Shown here in pieces: positions 1 to 11,412 of a stretch of DNA of 64,000 nt. The DNA lies in NCBI GenBank assembly GCA_947184155.2, contig CAMXCT020001538.1, positions 82,359-146,358 of the forward strand, given 5' to 3'. The position numbers and the translations under genes were made by a program. How positions within the stretch are numbered: the stretch's first letter is position 1; every line of letters begins with the position of its first letter. The DNA comes from Cladocopium goreaui (lineage: Eukaryota > Sar > Dinophyceae > Suessiales > Symbiodiniaceae). The notes beneath the pieces were generated by a model that had not been told where the DNA came from, made no database searches, and saw nothing but the letters and a program-made list of their open reading frames with translations.

Positions 1-515
1 CTCTTCGGACTGTAGCTTCGATCAGCACATGTTGCGAATCATTATTGCAGCAACCAGAAGATAATGATCATACCCTGGGGTAAACTAACACAGATATGGA
101 AACCCACGGTTTCCCGTTCGGGAAATAATCTACTCTCATGGAGGGTTTTCCGCATCGAACTGTTTGTTAAGGTAAGGTCTCGACAGGAAACCCTGGCAAC
201 ATGTAGGTTTCAAAGTTTTGGGTGGCAAACATTCACTGCAAAAGGATTTCTGTTGTACCCAAAATACGTATGTGTTTCTTAGATGGGACACCTTGGGGAC
301 GAAACCTCTCCAGCCTCTCCAAAGTCCCACTGATCCTGTGAAAGGACATTGGGATCCTGCCGGTCAACTCCCGACCAAGTCGACCCGTTCTCTGGAAACC
401 AGAAAAGTCCCGAAAATTCGGACCAAAATACTGTGGAAATACTGCGGAAATACTCGAACATTGTAACATCCCAGGTGTTTGAATCAGTTCTTGTGTCATT
501 TCTACCATATCAAGT
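1..515. other. no gene recognised
   Basis: I see no convincing coding exon. A short relic at about 70-90 (CCTGGGGTAAACTAAC) resembles the end of the foldback element at 28421-28522. Confidence 0.5.
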
Positions 516-626
516 CTGGTTGGTGGTTGACCAACCTACCCCTCTGAAAAATATGAGTTCGTCAGTTGGGATGATGACATTCCCAATATATGGAAAAATA
601 TAAGCCATGTTCCAAACCACCGACCA
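516..626. mobile_element. CTGGTTGGTGG/CCACCAACCAG inverted-repeat element, copy 1 (diverged)
   Basis: Starts CTGGTTGGTGGTTGACC and ends near CCAAACCACCGACCA, so the ends are imperfect inverted repeats. The interior shares the order CTCTGAAAAATATGA, GTTGGGATGATGACATTC, CCAATATATGG and CCATGTTCCAAA with copies near 1412, 20973, 29366, 31205 and 38898. It is a MITE-like or introner-like family of about 90-120 bp with no coding capacity. Confidence 0.7.
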
Positions 627-1016
627 AAAGTTGTCATACTCAGATGATAGCGTTAACCCTTACTGATGTTCGGCAAGGCCAAAAAGTGTGAAGGTGACCC
701 CTGAAACTGAATGTCCAGGACGACTTTTGGCCCTGGGAACCATTCACATTGGTCATGTTTAGTATTCACTATCCCAGTTTGGCATGTTGGGGCTATCCAA
801 GTTTGATCCACATCCCCTTTTAACACGCATCATTTCCATATTCTATGCTCAATGAAATAAATCAATATATATATGTATATATATAAATCCCAAATTACTT
901 TCTGTCTGTTGCGCTTACACTGCCAGATATCCATGTTCAATGCTTAAGATTCACATGGTGGATGGGTCATAATCCAACCGCACATCTCACCAATTCGCCG
1001 TTGATGTTGGCATTGC
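627..1016. other. no gene recognised; short AT microsatellite
   Basis: Non-coding by inspection. There is a short (AT)n tract near 866-885. The segment leads into the J-domain exon read on the minus strand. Confidence 0.45.
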
Positions 1017-1076
1017 CTGGATCCCAAATCGATCGTAGAGCTCCCTGCGCTCCGGATCTGCCAGCAGATCATGCGC
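1017..1076 (-). CDS. orphan exon: C-terminal part of a DnaJ J domain
   Basis: Twenty codons on the minus strand read AHDLLADPERRELYDRFG plus IQ, which matches the last helices of a J domain (compare the usual A-x-x-L-S-D-P-x-K-R-x-x-Y-D-x-x-G). An AG precedes the first codon (1077-1078) and a GC donor can follow the last (1015-1016), the exon style seen elsewhere here. The HPD-bearing part is not in the neighbourhood. The segment upstream on this strand is a poly-G/GGC/GGT tract. A separate start-of-J-domain exon lies on the same strand at 27893-27932 but is 27 kb away with another gene between, so I do not join them. It could be a relic of a retroposed or rearranged DnaJ gene. Confidence 0.55.
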
Positions 1077-1091
1077 CTTGCACATCCAACG

Positions 1092-1151
1092 CGGCGGGGG
1101 GGGGGGGGGGGGCGGTGGCGGCGGCGGCGGTGGTGGTGGTGATGGTGGTGA
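1092..1151. repeat. poly-G, GGC and GGT simple repeat
   Basis: A long G run is followed by (GGC)n and (GGT)n. Six-frame reading gives poly-Gly, poly-Pro or poly-His shadows only. Confidence 0.9.
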
Positions 1152-1411
1152 GCCATGCCATCTGCCTCTTGATCCAAAAAAAAACATGTTGCATCTTTAG
1201 GTTGTCATGCAGAGTATTTTAGAGTACCGATTTCATGGCATTTTCGAGCCCATAGTTGCAAGGTAAATTGCATGCCGCTCAAGTCCGGTTGGTTGCTTGC
1301 TGAGTAAGCATGTCATGCATGACTTTGTGGCAACATAGGCATGATTCGGCATGATCGTTTGTGGCCTCCCTAAAACTCCACCTGGACATGCAAGTAGGAC
1401 CACAATATCCT

Positions 1412-1526
1412 CTGGTTTGTGGTTGACCAACCCCTCTGAAAAATGATGGAGTTAAAGTCAGTTGGGATGATGACATTCCCAATATGATGCGAAAGTCATA
1501 ATCCAGCCATGTTCCAAAGCACCAAT
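1412..1526. mobile_element. CTGGTTGGTGG-family element, copy 2 (diverged)
   Basis: Contains CTGGTTTGTGGTTGACCAACC, CCCTCTGAAAAATGATGG, GTTGGGATGATGACATTCCC and CCATGTTCCAAAGCACCAA in the same order as copy 1. The termini are decayed. Confidence 0.65.
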
Positions 1527-2204
1527 CTGTCCTACGGACGACTCCCAAATTGCAAAGCTTGAAAAATCCATTGCGGTCAACCCAAAAGTGTCAGTTGCTG
1601 CCACAGCTGGCATGCCTCAGAAAGCCTCTTGAAGCTCTCCTGGCGTCGATGGTCGGAGGTGAAGATGGTGAAGTGATACTGAAATGAGGCCAAGATGATC
1701 AAGATTTGAATGGAAAAACCAAGGGATGATCTGATGCTGGCTTATGCCTTTTTTCATGTGTTTCTATTTGTGGTACCCTCTGATAAACTAACACTTCGCT
1801 GAAATCGCCATATTTTTGATAGGTATCTCAGAGTATCTCATCCATAACTGGGTCATTTTCCAGCTCGCTTGGTTTACAGGAGCTCGATTTCTGCCGAATC
1901 CTGCTATGATATTGGACTCACAGTGGAATCATCAAAAACTGGCTGGTCCGGGTTCCTAGTTCATGGTTATCATCGCTCATATAGCTGGATAGTGTATAAA
2001 TGTGTATAATTATTAGTATAACATGAGTATAACTATAACTCCCTAAAAAAATCCAGTGATATTTCACCAGGAATCTAAAATAGTGACATAGTCTGTGTAA
2101 AAAAACTAGCCCTGTTACTACCTGGATCTCCTAGATCCAACAAATAAACAGGGCAAAAGCAAATAACTACGTTATTGGCATGGTGCCCCGACAATTCTTG
2201 GGGC
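1527..2204. other. no gene recognised
   Basis: No exon-like open segment with supporting splice signals was seen. A relic of the foldback family (TACCCTCTGATAAACTAACA) lies near 1771-1790. Confidence 0.45.
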
Positions 2205-2226
2205 GCCCTAAAAAAAACCGTTCGAA
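2205..2226 (+). repeat. 22-bp direct repeat, left copy
   Basis: Reads GCCCTA, then A to a total of eight, then CCGTTCGAA. An identical 22-base segment in the same orientation is at 20492-20513, just past the stop codon of the transposase-like module. The two copies bracket the whole + strand module array. They may be ends, or internal parts of ends, of a mobile element; no flanking target duplication was established. Confidence 0.6.
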
Positions 2227-2906
2227 AGCGTATTCACATCAAAATGCGTAATTTGATATGGTTTTGATGTTGATGAAATCCTGGAAATTCCTGGAACATA
2301 TATGTGGTATTTGCACATGATCCTCTCTTCCCAGCGGGTAACCTTTTCATGTCGCCGCCACAGGCTTTGCCTCTTCTCATCCTCTTCTCATAGCATCATG
2401 AGAAACTATGGTAGTTGAACGGCAATGGTCTTTGATCTAAACTTTGTGACTTTGCCATGGGCCAATGGTACTCAAGACCCTTCCACTACATGAGGAATAA
2501 TATTCACTAAATTTTCAAGATTATCAATAGGTCGTTCAATAAAAGATCTGATCACATTGATCACATTTTTTTATTTTTCATCCTTGCCATTCCTTGCCAC
2601 TTTCATGGTGGGAACTTCGTTGTGCTGCTGCTCATGGATTTGATGGAGCACCAGCGCTTCAGGTGCCACCTCCCTTTGACGATTTGATGACATAATCTCA
2701 AAATCTCAAAACCATGATGTCAGTTGGAATAGCCCAGATTGTGCTACAAGTTCTCACCACATGCCAACATTGCCAGCTAAGTTGAGCTGAACAAAACATT
2801 TGCCATGACAAAGCTGTATCGATCTCACTCACTGTTCATACGCTCGTCCTGCAGCATGATTTTGGCTGAGAAACCCAAAAGGTTTTGTGCCTGACTCCAA
2901 ACAGGG

Positions 2907-3330
2907 ATGACCGAAGAAGTCCTATCACCCGCAGTTCCCAAAGGAGTTTGCCCTCCAGAGGCTGAGGAGAAAAAGGGAAGTGGAAAGGGATTGGCATTGA
3001 TATGGGATAACATTCCAGAGGTCCGACAACGATTGAGAACTGGTCACAATCTGTTGGTCAACTTCGATGCCAAGTTGAACCAGTCCACCAACACCACAGT
3101 CGAAAGAACCATGGGCAATGTGAAAGTGAACTCTTTTGTGCTTTCACCCGTTTGCCAAATGATGCATGTGAAGGGTCTGACCAACATAGATGACTTGGAG
3201 AGTGAAGTGAAGCAAATGTTTTCTGTGTGTGGCGTGCTCGCCAACACAAAGACTATCATAGCACAAGCTTGGGCGATTCGCTACTTGATTGGGGTGGTCA
3301 AGGGATCCATAAAGGCCGAGAAAGGCGACA
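2907..3330 (+). CDS. exon of unrecognised protein at the 5' side of the module array
   Basis: A 169-codon open segment starts with ATG at 2907 and has a soluble helical look (IWDNIPEVRQRL, LESEVKQMFSVCGVLANT). Its end is uncertain: the lysine-rich tail after about 3330 may already be intron. I do not recognise the family. Its place ahead of the basic module, on the same strand and with a similar spacing of exons, suggests it is the first part of the same transcription unit. No signal peptide or membrane helix is seen. Confidence 0.45.
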
Positions 3331-3962
3331 AAAAAAAAGTCAAGAGATGCCCCAAGGACAGGATTTGTTTCAAAGTATATATTTCAAAGTTCTGTATTAT
3401 AGATTGTTTCCTATGATTCTTTTCATTGTTTGTATATATTTGAGAGTGTCCCACATGGTTCTAATGTGTGATTTTATGGCTCTATTTTCCTGGAACCCAT
3501 GGCGGGCCAACGTCCTGCACAGGACCCCAAAGTGCAAGGTCTTCTCCTTGATTTAGGTCTCCTGGTGCGCAAGGACAGATGCAGCTTCAGGTTTTGGGCC
3601 CAAGGTGATTCAAAGTAAGGGCTCAACATGAGCAAGGCCTCAATAGACCTTGTGAATTCTACTTCAAGTGTTCTTTAAACATCTTTAAACCTGTCACGCC
3701 AAATGTGCACCTTTTGATCCAGCTGGAACTTATTCTATATCAGGTTTTTTTTTTGATATGTTCAATGTCATTCAAAATGACTTCACCACACGGCTTCAGG
3801 AGAATGGGCAATTGGGGGTGGTTCCCAGAGAGGCCAGAGGCAGAGTGCTGCAGGACTCTTATGCGTGAAGTGTGGGACCAAAGTCATACAGTTTATTTAA
3901 TTAACCAATTATTCACAAAGAACAGCAATTGTGGAAAAAAACGCCGGTTGCAAAAACTTACA

Positions 3963-4405
3963 GATCCATGTACCAATGATTCCAACCATTGGCCACTACC
4001 ATATACCAAACCTTTCGTCAACAGACCCTGGACAGGACAAGCAGAAGAGCGAGGAGCAGCCGCTTCAAGATGAAGCACAGCGTGCAGCAGCGGATGGGGT
4101 GCTCACCCAACTGCGTCCTGATGAGGCTGAACCTCTGCCTACAGAAACGCCAAACCAAGATTTGAACCCAAAGTTTGATCGAGCTGTGGAGCCGGAGCCT
4201 CCAAAACCTTGTGAGCCTACTGCTGCTGCTGTTCAGCCTGGCAGTTCAAACCAACTGGTTGCAGCTGCAACACCAGTGGAGGAGACAGCCTCCAGTTCCC
4301 TCGCTGCATCAACACCAGTGGATGACAAGGCCAAGGCCCTCATTCCATCAGAGTCGACCAAAGTTGGGAAGGATCTCGTGGTCGAGATTCAGGACGGGTA
4401 CCACT
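3963..4405 (+). CDS. exon: Glu/Pro/Ala-rich low-complexity linker
   Basis: The open reading segment is rich in E, P, A and Q (for example EEQPLQDEAQRAAADG, EPEPPKPCEPTAAAVQ) and ends in VEIQDGYH before a stop at 4405-4407. An AG at 3961-3962 (TTACAG) could be the acceptor. The composition fits a disordered linker, and no catalytic motif is present. It is likely part of the same protein as the basic region at 5.7-6.8 kb. Exact borders are uncertain. Confidence 0.45.
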
Positions 4406-5276
4406 GACAAACATGAGCTCAAAATAATATATCCCAAAGATGTTGGAAACTTGGGGACACCGCATGCTCTAAACTCTCTAAAGCCTGCATATTTCATACA
4501 TTGTTTTTGAGATTGTGTTGAGTTGCCAAAGATATCCAAAAACATGATGTCTCGAATCAGTCTGTGATCTTTCATGGGTCAAGTCTCCCAGGACTCGCAG
4601 GATGATCTTCAACTGACCGTCTCATCCAAGAAGGATGGTGGTGGGGGTAGTGCGAAACATGCGAAACTCATGTTTATATTTCAGAGAATGCAGCAAAACG
4701 TCCAAAAATAGAAAACCCTATGATGCTATTATAATCCATGATGCCAATCTGGTTCATTACCCCAATGGTATAGTCTGAATGCCTTTGATGCACCAACTGC
4801 CCGGGGATCCTTTCAATGTCCATGTGCAGGACGCTGATGGGCCACCTTCGACAGCTGGAGGTTCCTGCGGCAAGGGCAGGAAAGAAATGGAGGATGAACT
4901 CGCTTTCTTGTTTTCCTGTCTCAGAGTGTGGCTCGCATCTGCATTCTCACTGCTTTTCTTTGGGTTGTATCTTTTTTGTTTGGGGTTGACTATGAATATG
5001 ATTTTGTTTGGTCTTGACCGAGTCAGTTACACAATTCGGTTCCTTATCCCATTAGGGGTCAAGATCCTGAGTATGACAAAACTCTGGTTAGTCCATGTTA
5101 GTCCACCCAAGGCAAGGGCATTGTACCCCGACGTCGTTGGCATCTAGAGCAGCCAGCGCTTCGAAAAGAAGCTTGGCTGAGCCCACATGGAAGCCAGTGT
5201 AATGAATACAATACAGTTCCATTACAATTTCAATCAAATTGCTTGGCATCACGTTTGTCTTACAACATAAGGTCAA

Positions 5277-5500
5277 GTGGAGCCTGTATTGGTCCTTGAT
5301 AGCTTGCCCTATGGAATGGATATGGACGAAACACTGCAGCCAGAGGTTTCGCCATCTGAGTGGATACACACTGCTCCCATCCAAGATCTCCTGGCCAGAG
5401 GTGATCCATCTCCAGAGCCAGCTGCTGACGCCAAGGGCCCAACTGCACCTGCAACCGAAGTGGCTTCAGAGGACACTGGTGGTTTGGGGGTGGGCCACTA
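5277..5500 (+). CDS. exon: acidic linker segment
   Basis: Reads as a short acidic, proline-containing peptide (YGMDMDETLQPEVSPSEW, IQDLLARGDPSPEPA, TEVASEDTGG). It lies between the linker exon at 4 kb and the basic exon at 5.67 kb on the same strand. No domain is recognised. Borders are approximate. Confidence 0.4.
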
Positions 5501-5671
5501 TATACATGCATGCCACTACTCACGAGAATGCTCAAGATATCCTTTTGAAAAAGAACAGTGTCTACTATCACAGCGATATGATGCGATATGGCAATAAAAT
5601 ACAACATTCTTTATAACTATAAGGGGTATGGATCACTGGCATTATGACCTGCCAAACCCGGTTTTCACAAA

Positions 5672-6800
5672 AGGAGAAACCAAACTTTGAAGAACTTCCA
5701 ACTGAAGACTACATCACTCGCCGGCAGCAGTTGCAGATGAAGGCAGAAAACGCAGAGACTAGAGGTAAAAGGGGCAAGGCGAAGGCGAAAGCTAAGGGAA
5801 AGAAGGCTGTAGAGGATGATGATGACAATGGTGAGGATGCCGCGACTGAATCCAAGACCAATGCTGAGCCAGCTGAAGATCCTTCTCAACCACCTGCCAA
5901 AAGGCAGCGCAAGTCAGCAGCCAAGAGCGCAGCCAAGAGCGCAGCCAAGAAGACGGCAGAAACTGAGGAGCCCACCAAAGATGGGGATGGGTCAGTGGAT
6001 CTTGAGAAACCTGAAGCTGAAGTTCCAAAGGAACCCAAGCAGAGAAAGCCTCGCAAGACCAAAGCTGAGCAAGAGGCATCTGCAGGATCCAAGCCTGCTC
6101 CCAAGAAACGTGCCCGTGGAGCCAAGAAGCAATGCGAAGCTCCTGCTGAACCTTCAGCAGAAGAGGCAGCAGAAGCATCAGCAGAGGTGTCAGCAGAGGC
6201 ATCAGGGGAGGTGTCAGCAGAGGCATCAGTGGAGGTGTCTGCAGAGGCATCAGGGGAGGTGTCAGCAGAGGCATCAGGGGAGGTTCCAGCGGCTGTTGAG
6301 GGTGGGGACAAGACTGGTAAGGATGAGGATGGTCAGCTTGAGGCAAAGGAGGCAGTGCTACCAAAGGCAAAGGGCAGAGCAAAGGCAAAGGCAAAGGCAG
6401 GAGCGGCAAAGGCGAAGGCAAAGGCAGGAGTGGTGAAGGCTACAGGGAAGGCGAAAGCCAAAGCAGGGGCAGGGAAGAGAGCCTTTGTTCGCGATGATGA
6501 TCCTAGTGGAGACCCTCTTCCTCCTAGCAGTGATTTCCCTGATCGCGATGCATTCCACGAGATGGTTGTGCAGGATGTTCTCAAGTGTTTGAGAACTTGT
6601 GAAGGGGCTGGGACTTTGAACGTCAAAGGTCGGCATGCACATGCCCACGACCACGATGAGTTTGAGATGCGTGATGGCTTGGCCTGGAACATCTACTGGT
6701 CCAGGAAGTGTGCATCGGTGAAGAAGGGAAAGCAGCAGGTTAACTACTTCTCTCGCAGCACCCCATGCTGTGGAACCAACATTGTCCTCGCACGACATTG
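5672..6800 (+). CDS. basic KAKAK-rich region followed by a YWSR-type domain
   Basis: One long open exon beginning after AAAAG at about 5668-5671. Its first part has runs such as RGKAKAKAKGKK, SAAKSAAKSAAKK and KGRAKAKAKAKAG, typical of disordered histone-H1-like DNA/RNA-binding tails, interrupted by a 12-residue acidic repeat (SAEASGEVSAEA, about 6170-6290). The last 100 codons are a compact segment with FHEMVVQDVLKC, WNIYWSRKCASV and QVNYFSRSTPCC. From memory, a YWSR...YFS segment of this kind recurs in dinoflagellate predicted proteins, usually upstream of the FYAG module. That matches the order here. Function unknown; nucleic-acid binding is inference from composition. Confidence 0.6.
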
Positions 6801-8940
6801 GGTCTGAATCTTATTTGTTCCAGTTCAAATTTGAATATATACTTAAGGTACTCTATGTTTGCACGTTTACATCGATGGCTCTCTGGTTCATGTATACTGA
6901 TCGAATACTTTACCCAAGCATTTACGCAGCAGCATGCTACTTACGGGCCCTATCAATATACCATGATACCTCAATACAATTCTTCCAGGTAACGCAGTAT
7001 CTATCTCTTCCAGAGCCCCGTGATCCAGATTGCCGACTTCTTCGCCATGTCAAGATTGTGTTGGGGTCGGCCCATTGTGAAGCACTTAGCCGCTTCAAAC
7101 AACCAGTGATTGCGCAGACTTTGGACTGAATCGTAGGGCCCTCCGCATTGGTTGAATCTTTGGGCGTTTCTCAGCGATGTTTGATTTGACATGATGGCCT
7201 CATAAAGTGCCAAGACCTATCCTGTGAAAAATGTGAAGCTCACAAACAGTGTATTAAACATGCGCATTTATAAACATTATCCCTTCGATAGTTCACGTTG
7301 CTTCAGTTTTAGACCCCATTGTGATATGTCACATGTAAATTTGAGTTTTTTATATAGAATGGGACTGTTCATGACATTTCATAACAGGCAGTACGCAGGA
7401 GGCTGTCATATTTTGGATTATGATAGCAGTCCGGCAATTGATCATGCTGATCTTGCTGGAAGATTCGAAATCTAGGTAAAAAAAAACATCAAAGTAGCCC
7501 AGATGGCTTCTTGGTGCCAATCCCGTGTTTCAAACTTCAGCCCTGCTTGGGGTAAAGGCGGTGCTGGACATGGAAAAAAATGAGCTGTTCTGTTGAATTG
7601 AAATTTTGCGAGAAGTTCCTGTTCAATCATATGCTGTACGGGTTTCAGTCCCAAACAATTTATCAATGATGCTTTCATGTGTCCAATGATGGGAGAACCG
7701 CAACAAATTTATTTGTGGTAATGGCAACAAATTTGTTTCAGTGTCTGTGTTATTATTGTTGCTTTCCCACGCAGGTGCTGAAACATGGGTCGACGGGCTG
7801 GCCTCCACTCAGTGGAGGGCGCTGTGATGGATCGTACTCCTGGCTGGTGTTGAGCATGAGGCAATTCCTTAGACATTGGCAACTCAGCATGGTTGAACTG
7901 AAAGATCCTGAAAACCACGAAAAGATCTCGAAGTTTCAGACTTCACATCTAAAACAAAAAATAATCAAATTATAGGTTCTTTAGAGCTGGATTCTTCAAG
8001 TTTGGGTTCCTGCAGTTTCGGTGCGTGAGATTGCGTTGCATCCACTAGTTCCCAAGTCAGTTGGAGACATGAAACTCCAAAAGAATTTCTTTCATGTTGA
8101 AACCATTTGAAACCTATAGTTCAATTGAATGAACCTATGGGCATTTTCTGGTACTAGCGCTTCCCCGAATACAAAATACTGCAAGACTCGGGATCCAATT
8201 CTTGAAGTGGTCATTGCAGCTGTCAACTCAAAGGGCCAAAAGCTCTTGCCGTTTTTCCAAGCGGCATGCCGGTGAATATCAATTCCTTGGTAGCCAAGTT
8301 GGAGGCTTTGTCAGCCCCGAAAGCATCTTGGTTTGCAACATAACTTGGGGAAGATTTGGGATATAGCTATAGCCATGAAAGATGGAAAGATTGTATTGTA
8401 AGATCTATAAAGATTATATATATAGATCGAATTAATCATAAGAGTCGATGATGTAAATGGTAAAGATTGATATTGGGTGTTGGTCCTTCCTACTCCCTCA
8501 TTGATTGATGAATCTTTTGCAAAATGAATTGAACTTGTTATCGCAGATGTTCCATTACTAGTATATATGCCTTCTACAGCTGAGGCATGGATTATAGGTA
8601 TCAGCCAATCGCACTGCATGACTTATTCGAGATATACAGCAGTGTGACCTAGATCACTCGAATGCTCAAGGCATTTGTTGCTGCGGTGGTCCTCGTCTAC
8701 TTCTCCGCGAATCTTGGAAATCTATGTCAGGAGAATTGCATGGATGTTGATTGGGGATGGTTGGTAGCTTTCAAATTGGACACCACACCCAGTATCGACC
8801 ACTCACAGCAATGTTGCTTCATGTTGTTTCATGTTGCTTTTTTAAAGTGTCTTTTGTTGTGCAATGTGAATCACCATCATGAGCCCTTCGAAAAATATTT
8901 GTGGGCCACTTGCTTTCAAAATAGGAAAGTGATACGACAG
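6801..8940. other. no gene recognised between modules
   Basis: Mostly AT-rich non-coding sequence. The stretch 7010-7130 could hold a short exon but the frame cannot be decided. Nothing else is supported up to the acceptor at 8939-8940. Confidence 0.4.
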
Positions 8941-10783
8941 GAAACACAAAAGCTGCATCTACAAGACATCCCCCGTCAAATGACAACGCTGGAGGAGCTC
9001 AACTTTGTGGAGTTCTACGCTGGAGTTGGGAATGTTTGGCAGGCTGTTTCTGAATCAGGATATCCTGCTGCCCGTGTTGACGTTCAGTATCATGAAACTC
9101 CTTCCAATCACCTGAAACAAAATCCAATGGACATACTTTCGAGTGCAGGATTTGCGAATTTTGGCTGCACCAATCCTAACATGGTTTATGTGAACTTTAA
9201 CATCACACGGAATCAATCCTTGTGTGGTATCGATGTTGCCAATGAAAACCATGTTGACCAAGGAAAAATACTGCAGTACAGAGAAATGTTTTGATTATCC
9301 CATCGGGTTTTTCAAGTACACATCGATACAAACCTTAGAGCCAATGGTTTTAATTTCCAATCCTAAGGACTGCTATATGGCTGATACTGCAATGCCGGGA
9401 GTCAGACTTCTTCAGCATCCTTGCAGTGGTTTGCAGCTCATGGTCAGCAGTGAATGTAGGCACCTCAAAACGATCCATCGCATTGCCGTGTGGTGACACG
9501 CGCCTGTCTTTCGTTTGCGAAGCAAACACCATGTGTGCTAGGAATTTTGGATGCAACCTATGTTCTTCACAACAGCTTTCAATGCAATTGACTTAAAACT
9601 TGAATTGCAGCTTTTCTTATTGATTTTGAATCTTTCTTTTCAATAATTTTCAAGACGCATTGAACGACATGTGTGAAAATGAGATAAGTTGGCAAAACAA
9701 ACAGCAACCCAAACCATTCTATATCCCAGCCCTCAGGACTGTGCTTTTGTGTGTTCTCATCACGGCGATGGGAGGTGCGTTTCTGATTGAACAGCCGGGC
9801 AGTAGCTACATGGAGTTCTATGACAAAATGAGATGGCTATATGAGCATATCCCTGTGATTTGTCCAAACATCAAATTGATAGGTGTGTTGCGGGGTCTAG
9901 CACAGGCTGTCAAGTTGTCACCCAGACGTGTAGCAGTAAACCAAGTGACATGATCGGGACACATAGGATGCATCATCCTCTCAGCCGGCCTAGGTATACA
10001 AATGCTGCTGGTGGATGGCGCACTATGGCCATGGTTCCCCTAAGAGGCACAAGGCTTTCACCAATACGAAGGTGGCAGGAAAGTTCAACCGTGGGAAGTT
10101 AAACCTCAAAAAGTTTCAGGAAACCCAGAAAGAGGAGGACAAACCAACCACTCGATATGTTGATTCGAAAGGGCGAGTACGATACAAGGGGTTGAAATCC
10201 CTCAAGCGAACACAGACACTTTGTCTTATAGATTCATGCAACATTTTGTGATTTGCAATGGTCCTTGCAAACTGTCCTGTGTTTCATGCTTGAATTGTAC
10301 GGGTATCCACTGGAACTTGTTTGGAAAGACTTTGACCACCTTCACAAGTTGATGTGCCATACTAAAACAACCAAATCTTTCTATAGAGATTGTGATCCAA
10401 ACTATGGAATTTCAAATGCACTTTATGACATCGAGTTCAAAGTATATGCTTTGAAGATGGTGGAGGAACTTCAATATCGAATGATTGATGTGTACTTTGA
10501 ATCTTGTTTTGTTGAGTTCCTTGATTTCTGGTCGCCCAGGATCTACCCTAGACGCTTTGGATTAGCCACGGCGCAGCTGCTGCCACAGCTGAAGAGCACT
10601 GGTGAAGGTGTTCCGGCCGTCACCTCGCAGCCGGACGGCCCTGCAATCTTCAACAGTATGAGTTGGCATTCTGATATGTGTTGGGATGAAGTGAGATTCA
10701 AATCCTTGCTGGTGTACCTAAGGGGAAATACATCCCTCAGGCTTCCAGCTGAGTGGAAAGCTGTCTTCCCAACCAAAATTTGA
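8941..10783 (+). CDS. FYAG-type DNA-methyltransferase-like module
   Basis: Five exons fit with matching phases: 8941-9155, 9368-9541, 9737-9854, 9994-10214 and 10540 to about 10780. Domain signs in order: NFVEFYAGVGNVWQAV (glycine loop like motif I of cytosine-C5 methyltransferases) with ARVDV after it; FFSILAVVCSSWSAVN and GTSKRS; GGAFLIEQPGSS (resembles the ENP segment of the same superfamily); WWMAHYGHGSPKRH; and a C-terminal helix pair ending LVYLRG...LRLPAEWKAVFP. This family is, as I recall, very abundant in Symbiodiniaceae. Introns 1, 2 and 4 use GA donors and intron 3 uses GT. The usual catalytic PC dipeptide is replaced by VCSSW, so activity is uncertain. The methyltransferase fold is inference; the family match is firmer. 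Confidence 0.75.
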
Positions 10784-11217
10784 AGTTTCAGGGGCGCCAT
10801 AAGATGAACGATTCCTAAAGGTCTCTGAATTGAACCCAAATGCTGGAACTATGGTCAGCAAATATAATTGAAAAGCTGTTGTTCTGGGGTATTTTCAGAA
10901 ATTGAGACTGAAACTTCACGAAATAATCCGAAATCATTTCTAGAACAAGGGCCCCCAGTTGATAAAGTAAATAATTTGGTTGGATTCCTGTCATTATTTG
11001 TCATTTTTAGATGGTTTCATGAAAACCTTTGGTGGAATAAAGAAAGAACATGGGAAACAAAAGACCAATTCTATAGTTCTCCAGAAGCTTAGCCAGGTCT
11101 TGGGTCTTGGGTCATCATCGACATGTGAGCTGAAACGACCACAAAATGGCTCCAGAGTATTCCTATATAGTTATGATTGTGTTTTTTTTGTTTTTTTTTG
11201 TGATTTAAGATATTTTG
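10784..11217. other. no gene recognised
   Basis: Non-coding by inspection. It separates the methyltransferase-like module from a repeat array. Confidence 0.4.
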
Positions 11218-11412
11218 GGATGCCTATACGTTCAGACCCGTTCGAACCCGTTCAAAACCATTCGAACCCATTCGAACCCGTTCAAATGCGTAAAATCCTA
11301 ACCCGAAAATGCAATATTTTTGCGTACCCGTACCCGTTCAAACCCGTACCCGTTCGAAATGCGTTCAATAAGCGTTCAAAATGCGTTCAAATACCGTTCG
11401 CAACCCGTTCGG
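11218..11412. repeat. degenerate array of CCGTTCGAAC / CGTTCAAA motifs
   Basis: Many diverged copies of ACCCGTTCGAA, CCCATTCGAA, CCCGTTCAAA and ATGCGTTCAAA follow each other. CGTTCGAAC contains a palindrome (TTCGAA). The same core, CCGTTCGAA, ends both 22-bp direct repeats at 2205 and 20492, so the array may belong to the same element. Confidence 0.75.

Noticed and set aside
944..1187. Poly-Pro/poly-His proteins at 0.94-1.19 kb
   Set aside because: Products of the G-rich microsatellite; only the J-domain-like 20 codons are supported.
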